From 'Nostoc azollae' 0708 (lineage in GTDB: Bacteria > Cyanobacteriota > Cyanobacteriia > Cyanobacteriales > Nostocaceae): a stretch of DNA of 64,000 nucleotides. Shown here piece after piece: positions 8,892 through 18,370 of this stretch. A program made the translations under genes and the position numbers. The stretch is from contig NC_014248.1 in the NCBI RefSeq assembly GCF_000196515.1, positions 2,287,001 through 2,351,000 on the forward strand. The letters run 5' to 3'. Below the pieces are notes generated by a model. It was not told the origin of the DNA, searched no databases, and saw only the letters and a program-made list of their open reading frames with translations. Position 1 is the first letter of the stretch. Each line of letters starts with the position of its first letter.

Positions 8892-10118
8892 ATCTGCATT
8901 GATTAGTCTAAACTCTAAAATCTCAAGTGCAACAAAATGAGCGGCACTCAAGACAATAGTAGAACGGCGACTAATCAATTATCAATTCTTAGCTAGATTC
9001 ATAGCAGTGTCCCATTCCATCAACTTTGTTCAATTCACAAGAGATGCATTGGTATTGTTGAATTTCCGCAACAAAGACCGTTGTATTACAGACTGAGAAG
9101 GGATATCAAACCTGATTCCCTTCATGAATGAAAAACTGAATAAAGATCAGCGTGAAACTCTGATATTAATTAACAGATAACGCACTGGATGGCGTTTAAT
9201 GACCGCTGATTTACAGCGGCATAAACACCATTAACATCAAATATTGGCAATTTCTAATCAGGTAGGTAGCATTGAACTTTAGTTATGCTTTACGGGTTTC
9301 TCGCAAATATAATGTCAATCAGGACAATCATGGAGTTTAATAGCTTTACTTGAGTAAATTTTATCTACTCTCTCTATAAAGCTAAAAAAAATTTTCTTTT
9401 ATTAGACCTCTTGCAAAATTGTTTTTGTGGTATGACAGAGACTCTTAGATTTATTTTATGTATTTTTGGTGTTGTTTGCGAGCGCTAATAGACCTATCTT
9501 TCTTTAAAATAAATTGTATGAGAAAATAAACAGATTAGATGAAAATGTAAGTATCAATAATAAGTCCCTTAAAAAGGATAGAATGATAGGTAGAGGAATT
9601 AAAGTGATTGATTAGAATCAAATATGAAGGTTTTATCACATTAGTAGGATTAGCAGAAAAAAGGCATCGTTATAGTCAGGCGATAGAGACGGTATGTGGA
9701 TTAATTAGGTTACATCTAAATGCTTCATTTATACTAAGCCATAATATTTGAATTATCAGATTTCACATTTACCTTTTTAGAAAGCTATGTTTCTCAAAAT
9801 TATCAGAAATTTTGAGATTTTCATCCCCAAACCCTAATTTTTACGTTCAGCAATGATAGCTGTTGTATGTCAATTATATCTCCTGTAATCCCTTCACAGT
9901 AAGCTTATTAGCTTTTATAGACAGGTCTATTGGGTTAGGTGATGTCAGACAGGTGAAAGCCTGCAATTGCTGTTTGACCCCAGAATCTCCTCCCTTCTAG
10001 GGCGGGTAGTATGTGAATTTCTTATAGTTGTAGATGAGTTTTAGGCAAGAAAAGTGATTTTAACGCAGAGGAATACGGAGGTTAGGACAGAGGTACACTG
10101 AGGATTGATTAACGCCTA
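8892..10118. other. Eroded region without intact genes
   Basis: 1.2 kb with no credible ORF. Positions 9403-9500 resemble the left half of the miniature element seen complete at 37232-37399 (TAGACCTCTTGCAAAATTG, then TGTGGTATGA and TTTTATGTATTTTTGGTGTT). Positions 9600-9750 hold a short frame reading EGFITLVGLAEKRHRYSQAI that I cannot place and that is probably a transposon or gene remnant. The rest shows nothing recognisable. Confidence 0.5.
9403..9500 (+). repeat. Partial miniature inverted-repeat element (family of 37232-37399)
   Basis: Starts TAGACCTCTTGCAAAATTG and continues TGTGGTATGA and TTTTATGTATTTTTGGTGTT, matching the left half of the complete element at 37232. The right inverted end is missing. 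Confidence 0.6.
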
Positions 10119-10150
10119 AAGGATGAAAAAAGATTTTGTTTTTCATCCTT
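10119..10150 (-). terminator. Terminator hairpin downstream of pyk
   Basis: AAGGATGAAAAA (10119-10130) pairs perfectly with TTTTTCATCCTT (10139-10150) around an 8-base loop, 23 bp beyond the pyk stop. The T-rich arm may serve as the release tract on the minus strand. Confidence 0.6.
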
Positions 10151-10173
10151 CCTCATTTGATGCTTGATTCTGT

Positions 10174-11946
10174 TTATAGTGTTCCCACAGCACCAGAGTA
10201 AACTAAACCCCGTTGCATATCTAAAGTTAAAATCGCTCCATCTTTAATTACTTGTGTTGCTTCCTTAACACCAACTATTACTGGTACACCTAAACGTAAC
10301 CCAATGACTGCGGCATGACTTGTGAGACTTTCATCTTCTGTAATAATTCCGCCTGCTTTGCGAATTGCATCTACAAAATCAACGCCAGTACGAGGTGCAA
10401 CTAAAATATCACCTGGGTTAAAGTTACTTGCATCCATACCAGTATAAGCTACCCGTGCGCGGCCACTGACTGAACCCTGTCCTAGTCCTATTCCCTGTCC
10501 TAGTACCGCTGTTACTACTTCAACCTTAATCAAGTCTGTTGACCCAGAAACTCCTTGGAGAGTACCAGCAGTCATTACGACTAAATCACCTTCGTTTAAG
10601 AGGTTTTTCTCTTGAGCGACATTAATGGCTGCTTGAAATGTCTGTCCAGTTGATGGTAATTCCAGCACCAGTAGGGGTTTAACTCCCCAGACCATTTGTA
10701 GCTGTCGCGCTACATTTACATGGGGTGTGATCGCTAAAATGGGTGTTTTAGGTCGGAATTTAGAAACGTTGCGGGCTGTAGCTCCTGTTTGTGTCAAGGT
10801 CATAATTGCTGATGCGTTCAGATTTTCAGCAATTTGACCTACAGCTTGACTAATAGCGTTAGGAATAGAGCGTCTATTATCTCTTGATTGAGGAGAGTTT
10901 AAGTTTTGTGCTTCTTCTTGTTCAATACGTTCGGCGATTCGCGCCATTGTTGCTACTGCTTCCACTGGGTAATCACCAACTGCTGTTTCATTGGAAAGCA
11001 TGACTGCATCTGTACCGTCGAGAATAGCGTTGGCTACATCGGATACTTCTGCACGGGTAGGACGGGGGTTGCTGACCATACTATCTAACATTTGGGTGGC
11101 GGTAATGATGGGAATTCCCAAACGGTTAGCTGTGGCAATTAGCCGCTTTTGCAGTACGGGAACATCTTCCGCTGGTAGTTCTACTCCTAAATCACCTCTA
11201 GCCACCATTACCCCATCACATAAGGATAAAACGGCTTCCATTTGTTCAATCGCTTCGTGTTTTTCAATTTTGGCGACTACGGGGACATTTTTGCCGATGC
11301 TGGAAATTAGTTCTTTAATTTCAATAATATCTTGGGGGTTGCGAACAAAGGAAAGTGCTACCCAATCTACACCTTGGTCTAAACCGAACATGAGATCCTC
11401 TCGGTCTTTGTCAGTCATAGCTTTGATTGATAGGTAAACTCCAGGAAAGTTAACACCTTTGTTGTTAGAAAGTTTACCTGCAACTGTCACACAACAGTGT
11501 AAATCACCTTTATCGCGGTTAATTTCCTCGACTAGCATTTCGACTCGTCCATCATCGAGGAGAATTTTTGCACCGACTGGGACTTCATCTGCTAAATAAT
11601 CGTAGGTAACACAGCTAATTTCTTGGGTTCCTATGACTGGACGATTTGTCAATGTAAAGTGATCGCCCTTTGCCAAAACTATAAAACCGTTTTCAAACTG
11701 CCCCAAGCGAATTTTTGGGCCTTGCAAATCTTGGAGAACAGCAACTGGTCTATTGAGTTCAAAAGCGGTTTGCCGAATTAACCGAATACTACGCTGATGG
11801 TCAGCATGGGTTCCGTGGGAGAAATTAAGTCGCAGTGTTGTTGCACCAGCTTCAATAATTGCTTTCAGCATTTCTGGACTGCTGGTAGCCGGTCCAATAG
11901 TAGCAACAATTTTGGTTCGGCGCAGAGAATCTCTTAATTGCGTCAT
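10174..11946 (-). CDS. pyk: Pyruvate kinase with C-terminal PEP-utiliser-like domain
   Basis: Converts phosphoenolpyruvate and ADP to pyruvate and ATP, the last step of glycolysis. The barrel carries TKIVATIGPATSSPEM, LRLNFSHG, GPKIRLG, KIEKHEAIEQ (active-site K) and VMVARGDLGVELP; the allosteric C domain follows to about residue 475. At 590 residues it is about 110 longer than the E. coli enzymes because of an added domain (about 500-590, GSVSGRARV...DGAILTLDMQRGLVYSG) resembling the mobile phosphohistidine domain of PEP-utilising enzymes, with SHAAVIGLRLGVPVIVG around the histidine. This extension is common in cyanobacterial and Bacillus enzymes. Single gene with its own terminator. Confidence 0.95.
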   Translation of the reverse strand: MTQLRDSLRRTKIVATIGPATSSPEMLKAIIEAGATTLRLNFSHGTHADHQRSIRLIRQTAFELNRPVAVLQDLQGPKIRLGQFENGFIVLAKGDHFTLTNRPVIGTQEISCVTYDYLADEVPVGAKILLDDGRVEMLVEEINRDKGDLHCCVTVAGKLSNNKGVNFPGVYLSIKAMTDKDREDLMFGLDQGVDWVALSFVRNPQDIIEIKELISSIGKNVPVVAKIEKHEAIEQMEAVLSLCDGVMVARGDLGVELPAEDVPVLQKRLIATANRLGIPIITATQMLDSMVSNPRPTRAEVSDVANAILDGTDAVMLSNETAVGDYPVEAVATMARIAERIEQEEAQNLNSPQSRDNRRSIPNAISQAVGQIAENLNASAIMTLTQTGATARNVSKFRPKTPILAITPHVNVARQLQMVWGVKPLLVLELPSTGQTFQAAINVAQEKNLLNEGDLVVMTAGTLQGVSGSTDLIKVEVVTAVLGQGIGLGQGSVSGRARVAYTGMDASNFNPGDILVAPRTGVDFVDAIRKAGGIITEDESLTSHAAVIGLRLGVPVIVGVKEATQVIKDGAILTLDMQRGLVYSGAVGTL

Positions 11947-12409
11947 GGGGTGGTTTCAGGATTTGTTGGATCTATCTGGGAAATAATCGTAAATTAAGCG
12001 ACCTCTCCTTTTCAGTCACTGCTATATCAATAGTTATAAAGTTATAAGCAGTTAGAGTGGGGACATAGTTGTCAGTTAAGGGAGAAGGGGTAAGAGGGAA
12101 TGGGGACAGAAAAATCTTGACCCTTTAACTTTTACTCTTTCCACAGTTACAATTTCAACACTCTTAACCGAGCAGTATTGAGCGTCGTAGTTACGGTATA
12201 GATTTGATATCGTACACCAATATGATTTGCAACCTGTCTCTAGGAGAGCTTCTTTGTCTAAACACTCTTCTAGTCTGGAATCATAGCGCCATTTATTTGC
12301 TAATCAGCAAGACTAAGGATAAATCTTGCTATACAAAGCTTTACATAACTTTACTAATGACTCAGATTTATCTTATGATTTGTAATATTTGATAAAGAAG
12401 GAGTTAATA
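11947..12409. other. Intergenic region between divergent pyk and crtR
   Basis: 463 bp that must contain both promoters. The crtR ribosome site AAGGAG lies at 12398-12403. I see no other feature. Confidence 0.5.
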
Positions 12410-13291
12410 ATGCTCACGTCGGAGGCACACAGGCCACTGACAATCCCCCCCAAAGAACTTTTAGCACCTCCCGGTGATTTTAATCCCACACTACTGCTGT
12501 TTTCTGTAGTGGTGATGATGTTGGTATTATCTAACTTTGGTTACTGGCTGTGGGATTGGCCCCATTGGTTATGCTTTAGTATTAATACTCTGGCCTTGCA
12601 TTGTTCTGGGACGGTAATTCACGATGCGTGCCACCAGTCAGCCCATCGTAATCCCATCATTAATGCCATGTTGGGTCATGTTAGCGCCTTAATTTTAGCT
12701 TTTGCGCTTCCAGTATTTACACGGGTACATTTGCAGCATCATCGTAATGTCAATCATCCTCAAGATGATCCTGATCATTATGTTTCTACAGGTGGCCCGT
12801 TATCGTTGATTGCAGTACGATTTTTGTACCATGAAGTATTTTTCTTTCAACGGAAATTATGGCGCAAGTATGAGCTATTGGAATGGTTTATCAGTCGCTT
12901 AACTGTCATTTCTATTGTTTATATTTCTGTCGAATATCACTTTTTGGGGTATATTCTCAATTTTTGGTTTATTCCGGCATTTTTGGTGGGTATAGCATTG
13001 GGGTTATTTTTCGATTATTTACCCCATCGTCCCTTTGTGGAGCGCAGTCGCTGGAAAAATGCTCGTGTCTATCCTGGTAAGGTTCTCAATATTCTAATTT
13101 TGGGGCAGAATTACCACCTCATTCATCATTTGTGGCCTTCAATCCCTTGGTATAATTACCAACCTGCCTATTATTTGATGAAGCCGTTACTGGATGAAAA
13201 GGGTAGTCCGCAAACTTCAGGTTTGTTGCATAAAAAGGACTTTCTAGGATTTCTCTATGATATTTTCATAGGTATCAGACTTCATCACTAA
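12410..13291 (+). CDS. crtR: Beta-carotene hydroxylase CrtR (fatty-acid-desaturase superfamily)
   Basis: Membrane di-iron oxygenase that hydroxylates beta-ionone rings, giving zeaxanthin from beta-carotene. Histidine boxes are visible: HDACHQSAH, HLQHHRNVNH and NYHLIHHLWP, with hydrophobic helices between them (about residues 25-60, 90-110, 160-200). The total is 293 residues, normal for cyanobacterial CrtR. I chose the ATG at 12410 because AAGGAG precedes it by 6 bp; an in-frame TTG at 12389 lies upstream of that site. It could be another desaturase-family member, but the first two boxes fit CrtR best. Confidence 0.88.
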   Translation: MLTSEAHRPLTIPPKELLAPPGDFNPTLLLFSVVVMMLVLSNFGYWLWDWPHWLCFSINTLALHCSGTVIHDACHQSAHRNPIINAMLGHVSALILAFALPVFTRVHLQHHRNVNHPQDDPDHYVSTGGPLSLIAVRFLYHEVFFFQRKLWRKYELLEWFISRLTVISIVYISVEYHFLGYILNFWFIPAFLVGIALGLFFDYLPHRPFVERSRWKNARVYPGKVLNILILGQNYHLIHHLWPSIPWYNYQPAYYLMKPLLDEKGSPQTSGLLHKKDFLGFLYDIFIGIRLHH

Positions 13292-13315
13292 ATTCATTAG
13301 ACATCTGATGAAGAC

Positions 13316-13338
13316 AGAGGCGTTCCTTGGAACGTCTC
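13316..13338 (+). terminator. Hairpin downstream of crtR
   Basis: AGAGGCGTTCC pairs with GGAACGTCTCT (one G-T pair) around a minimal loop, 24 bp after the crtR stop. No T-run follows, so factor-independent termination is uncertain. Confidence 0.45.
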
Positions 13339-13362
13339 TCAAAAGTTATTCAAAAACTAATA

Positions 13363-13807
13363 GACCTGTCAGGAAAATTAACTTGATGTCAAAGAAATGG
13401 TAGAAGGGAATTTTGAGGGTGTAAGGAAAGGAAAAATCCAATAAATTAACTATATTCAAGAATATCCACATCGTAGAAAACAAATACTGGGAATAACTAA
13501 CCATAAGTTTGAAGACTTGTTAGCCCAAGGTGAAATGCAGCATAAGGAACTTCAAGGTGATATAGAAAGTAAAAAGATAGGTATAAATCAAAAAGGAGAA
13601 GGGGGGAAAGGGAAACCAGAGATAAAATAAGAGGTATGTCTATGCTTGTTCTATTGGAGGAAAATGCCAACATTTGAGGTTTTAGGTTTCCATTTCGGTA
13701 TATCGAAAACGGAAGCAAAGGAGACATTTGATTACTGGTTAGAGATATTACGAGATGTTTTCCCTGCTAGTGTCCTTGAACAGGTAGGAAAACATGATAG
13801 CGATTAA
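13363..13807 (+). mobile_element. IS5-like element, copy 2, truncated by IS701-like insertion
   Basis: Begins GACCTGTCAGGAAAATTAAC after a TA at 13361-13362, in the opposite orientation to copies 1 and 3. The transposase fragment reads PTFEVLGFHFGISKTEAKETFDYWLEI. It stops at 13807 where the IS701-like element starts; about 380 bp of the 3' part is absent from this side. Confidence 0.7.
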
Positions 13808-14658
13808 GGGGACTTAAACAAAAGTTAAGAGTAAAAAGGAGTATGGTGCGGTTTCAGTGTAGCTTTCACGTTAAAAGAAGCTGATGAAAGAAACCACTGC
13901 CACAGCAATGGCACCGTAGTTTGAAAGATGGTGTCATTTGATGATGTATTTACTCATCAAGGGGAAAGAAGAGAGTTTAGACATTATTTAGGGGGATGAT
14001 TGGGTAAAAGTGAGAGAAAAAACCCATTTGAAATAGCAGAGAATGCCCTAGGAGTGACGTACCAGCGATTACACCACGTTTTAACTGAAGCACCTTGGTC
14101 CAGTTCCCAAGTCAATGAGCGTCAGTTAGAGATTATGAACAAGTGTAGTCAGAGGAGAATCACCAGAGGATTTAGCTTAATAATTGATGATTCTGGCCAT
14201 AGAAGAAGCGGGAATTTTAGGGATAGTAATTAGAGATGCTGGATATGGCCACAATACATCTTTCTTATTAAAGATAGAAAATCGGAATTTAAAGTATTGA
14301 GGAGGACTAGCTAAAAATCCTAAAGTCCTTGCCAGTGACCAAGAGGATAGTCCACAAATAATTAGGTTAGATGAATTAGCACAAAGTTTACCCCAAGAGG
14401 CTTTTACAGAAATTCAACTAGAGTTAGATAAACCCAAAACATTATGGGTAGTAACTCAAAAAGTAGAAATATCACCCTTAACTAACTGGAAAGGGGAATA
14501 TTGCTATCGTCATCAACGGTTCTACTTTCTCTCAAGCCACTGATATTGACTACTTTATGACCAATGTTTCTTCATCAGTTGTCACACCCCAATGGATAGT
14601 TTATACATATTCTCAAAGAAATTGGGTAGAAGTTGTTTACAGGGAAGCCAAGGGATGG
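13808..14658 (+). mobile_element. IS701-like element, copy 1, 3'-truncated
   Basis: Starts GGGGACTTAAACAAAAGTTA directly after TTAA (13804-13807), the YTAA target typical of the IS701 family. The transposase is recognisable (GESERKNPFEIAENALGVTY-like, then SSSQVNERQLEIMNKCSQRR, RGFSLIIDDSGHR) but broken by frameshifts near 13990, 14220 and 14300. The last ~510 bp and the right inverted end are missing; an ISAs1-like element begins at 14659 instead. Confidence 0.75.
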
Positions 14659-16162
14659 CAGGGCGAACGCATGTAATTATGGTACATATATACTAAGGAA
14701 CGAGAAAGGTAGGGAGGGCTGATGATATGGAGGTTGACCAATGAGGCTCTGATGGTAAAGTCATTGTAAAAGTAGAAGAAGAAAGTCCCAAAAAGTGTGA
14801 AGCTCAAGCCCACAATCACGATTACTGACCACGTTGCACAGATGGAAGATCCAAGAGTAGAGGGGAGGAAACGACACAAGTTAATTGACATTCTTACCAT
14901 TGGAATTTGTGCAGTAATTTGTGGAGCAGATAGTTGGGTGGCAATTGAACTGTATGGCTGCACAAAATATGAGTGGTTAAAAACCTTTTTAGAACTAGGA
15001 AATGGGCTCCGGTCCCAGGACACATTTGGAAGGGTATTTGCACAATTGAATCCGCAACAATTTCAAAATTGTTTTTTGAACTGGATGAAATCAGTACATA
15101 AGATAAGGGATGGTGAAGTTGTGGCAATTGACGGGAAAACTTTATGTAGTTCTCATGGTAAAAATAGTGACTAGAGTGCAATCCAAATGGTAAGTGCATG
15201 GGCAACTACAAATAAATTAGTGTTGGGACAGGTGAAGGTGCATGAGAAATCAAATGAAATTACAGCAATTCCCGAATTATTAAAGGTTTTAGAATTAGCT
15301 GGATGTATTGTCAGGATTGATGCCATCGGGTGTCACAAAGACATAGTAAAGTTAATTACGCAAGAAAATGCAGATTATGTAATTACTTTAAAAAAGAACC
15401 AAGGTAATCTGTATGAGTCAGTAGAACAGCTATTTAAGTCAGGGATAAGTACAGGTTTTCAAGAGCTTCAACATAGCACATATAAACCCGAAGAAACAGG
15501 GCATGGTCTTCATGAAATCCGCAACTTTGGGTTTCAGCTTGATCCTGATTCAGTTTGGTCAAATCTAAAAAGTGTTGGGATGGTAGAACCTATCGGACAA
15601 GTGGATGATAAAACAACAGTAGAGACTCGTTATTTTATTAGTAGTCTTGAGTCAAATGGAGAACAATTGGCTAATTCTATCCGCAGCCATTGGGCAATAG
15701 AAAATTCATTGCGTTGGGTATTAGATGTAGCTTTAAAACAAGATGACTGCCGGATTAGGAAAGATAATGCTCCACAAAACTTTGCAGTAATGCGGCAGAT
15801 AGCAGTCGATCTTTTGCGTAAAGAGAACCCCGTGAAGCGGGGGATAAAAAATAAACAGTTTTTGGCAGCAATGGATAATAACTCTTGAGAAAGAGTTTTA
15901 GCTTTAGCCTCAACTAACTTGTCAACAATTTACTTAATATTTTCTTCTACTTATTTTTACAGATAAGTTTACTTATTTATGGATGAATAGTTAGCTCATT
16001 TATCCTTAGCTAAGAGTTATTCAATTGGAGATAAGCTAATCCATCGCTTAATAAAAAAGTGATTGATTTTGTTTATATATCCATCAAGCTTTGCACTTAT
16101 ATATATAGATGATTTTAAAATCCTCATTAGTTTTTATTAGGAAATAAGGTGCGTTTCCCCTG
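14659..16162 (+). mobile_element. ISAs1-like element with complete ends
   Basis: 1504 bp bounded by CAGGGCGAACGCA at the left and GTGCGTTTCCCCTG at the right, imperfect inverted repeats of ISAs1 type. The transposase lies at 14797-15888. There is no matching target duplication: the left neighbour is an IS701-like fragment and the right neighbour an IS66-like fragment, each cut at this element. Confidence 0.8.
14797..15888 (+). pseudogene. ISAs1 family transposase with one premature stop
   Basis: A single reading frame of 363 codons starting at a GTG (MKLKPTITITDHVAQMEDPR), interrupted only by an in-frame TAG at 15172-15174. The DDE residues appear intact: D in VVAIDGKTL, D in RIDAIGCHKD and E in HWAIENSLRW. 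The CX2H-like segment of the family is present. The stop falls just after SHGKNSD, where family members continue with Lys or Gln, so one point mutation (for example AAG or CAG to TAG) inactivated it. Apart from that it is the best preserved transposase in the window. Confidence 0.8.
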
Positions 16163-17453
16163 GTGCTAAACCTAACCTTAGTTCAGCTAAATTATTATCA
16201 AGGTCTAGTGCCTAAGGAAGGTAAAAGTTTACCAGGTTCCCCTGGGGCTTGATCAATGAATGAATGGAAGATTCAACTTTTGGTTGAAACTAGGATGGCC
16301 AAGTCAAGAATTCATGAAGGTTTTGGGTTTGTTGGAATAAAGGGTAGTTTTTAAAACCTTCATCTATGAGGTCCATGAATTTTGTGCCAATTTCTTGGTG
16401 ATTTAAGCTAGGAATCTTGATTAGTGTCTTGAAGTGACGGGGTAGGGTAGATGTGCCTGACATTTCTGTTGAGCTTTGACCGGATAATCGTTATAGGCAG
16501 TAAAGTCATCAGAACTGAGTACACCAGAGTAACTTGAACCCACAATGGATTCTAATTCGGTAGGACAAGGAGTATCAGAACCATAAAATCAAGGGAAGTC
16601 ACTATTGGCAAAAATCCATAACCATTATTTCACCCCTTTGACTACCCAGGGTGTTTCATCCCTAAGGATATGAGGCCGGGTTTGTTTTATCCACTGTTTG
16701 AGGCTATGAATACTTTGAGCCACTGGACCATCTATTCCTTCATTGGTACCTACTAATGTTCCCACTCCAATTTCTATTTGACCCAGTTCCCACAAAAACA
16801 AGTGTTGTTTTTCATAGGGTCAATGGCCCTAGTTATTGATCTATCCCAAACAAGATTGTAGTGTGATTCCTATATCTTGTCCCGGTACTATCTCTGGTGA
16901 CCAGTGTGCCATTTGTGTTTCCCTACACACACTGCAAATCCACTTCCATTGGCCTGTCCACCAACTCCCCTACTTGTTGTGTTTGGATTTTTATTGGTTC
17001 GCCAAACAATTGCCCCTGACCTCACCATCCACACACTTGCCGTCCCACTATCTCAAATCTATTCTATCTACTCCACTAAACACCTTTCTCCTTTTTCCCC
17101 TATGCCCTGGTTGTCCTCCTAGTTTCCGTTTTCGTGTCTGCTTCTCTTCTGGTTTCTCTTCATTGTTTGTTCTCGGTTTCTTTGAGGATGTCTCCCGATA
17201 GTGGTTTGGATCATGTTATGGTCTCTAAATCTCTACTGACTTTGAGTTTCTCTATTTCTTTTTCCAGTTCTACTACTCTATTTGTTAGGTTCTCTATACT
17301 TTTCCCCTGGTCAATAATGATTTCTACCAGTTGCTCTGTTCCCAACTGCTTCAATATCTCTCTATCTATTTTTGGTCCCAGCTTCTTTTCCATAACTGCT
17401 ATATTCTGCCTCACCTATCACACTTGTCAATACCCCACCACCTCAATCCTTAC
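16163..17453 (-). mobile_element. IS66-like element, copy A, 3'-truncated
   Basis: Minus-strand relative of the element at 28586-30074. Its 5' end (GTAAGGATTGAGGTGGTGGG on the minus strand) is at 17453; about 195 bp of the other end is missing where the ISAs1-like element begins. The N-terminal transposase frame 17414-17211 is open here (LDREILKQLGTEQLVEIIID-like coiled coil followed by QGKSIENL), whereas copies B and D have a stop at that Gln. Downstream the frame is broken many times. Confidence 0.75.
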
Positions 17454-18258
17454 AGTGTAATAATAGAGAGTTTAATAAAAAAATGAGAGAAAAATTCAGA
17501 TCAGGAAAAAAACATTACCACCTATTAATATATCCATATTTATTCTTCCCAAATGTAAAAAATTGTACGAGGACTTAATCATCTATTTAGTTCTGGGGGT
17601 AACATTCATATTATTGTTTATTATTGTTTATTGTTCCAGATGCTGGTCTATATGGAGTTTATATTGCCACTCACTAAATCCTTACTCAATGAATGATAGA
17701 TAACAGATTGACAATTATGAACTTAGAGAATACCAGAAAACGGGGTGAACGTTGGCTGCTGGAAAAAAGAACAGGTTCAGATAAATTAGGGGAGTATCAT
17801 ATCCATGCAAAACGCATTTAACCCAGATTTAGATATTGAGAACACTACAGATACTGATGAAAGTAGCAGTACACTCTATGCTATTGCTATGGATTTCATG
17901 AAACTTTGGTTATATAGACGTTTATTTAAAATAAGTAAATGAAACAAAAGAGTTGGTGGTAGTTGACACGAAAGATGCTGAACATTATGAACAAGAAATA
18001 ATTATTCTAACTGGAATTAATATCAATATTAAGGCGTAAAATGCAACTGCCAATGATGTAGTTCGAGAATGGCAAAGACGACAAGCAATGATTTTCGATG
18101 TAGAAACGTCAATAACTAAAGGTCTTTATATAAACATGGGAGAAATAGGGCGAAATCTGATTGACGAACTTCGCATAGATACAAATAATCTCCAAATATT
18201 TGAGCCTGGTTATATACATAAAAATCCGAGAATGTTACCAATTTTCAGAGGTTAATCA
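17454..18258 (+). pseudogene. Decayed coding remnants, family not recognised
   Basis: Short frames read MNLENTRKRGERWLLEKRTG (from 17717), MQNAFNPDLDIENTTDTDES (17804-17941) and, after 17942, ETKELVVVDTKDAEHYEQEI, then a stop, WQRRQAMIFDVETSITKGL and IDELRIDTNNLQIFEPGYIH. The last segment looks like genuine protein sequence with one nonsense codon. I cannot name the family. Its position before the fragment at 18259-22486 suggests both may have belonged to one operon. Confidence 0.4.
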
Positions 18259-18370
18259 ATGTCAGAAATAGATCTGACCTAAAGACAATAATTGGAAATA
18301 TTTTTAAGAATGCTATATCAAAGCTAGCCGCTAAAAGATTATCAGGTATTGTGAACAGTAACAGAACTAA

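Noticed and set aside
16836-17460. Plus-strand ORFs of 70-120 codons
   Set aside because: They are antisense to the IS66-like transposase; the same frames recur opposite copies B and D and have Pro/Leu-rich shadow composition.
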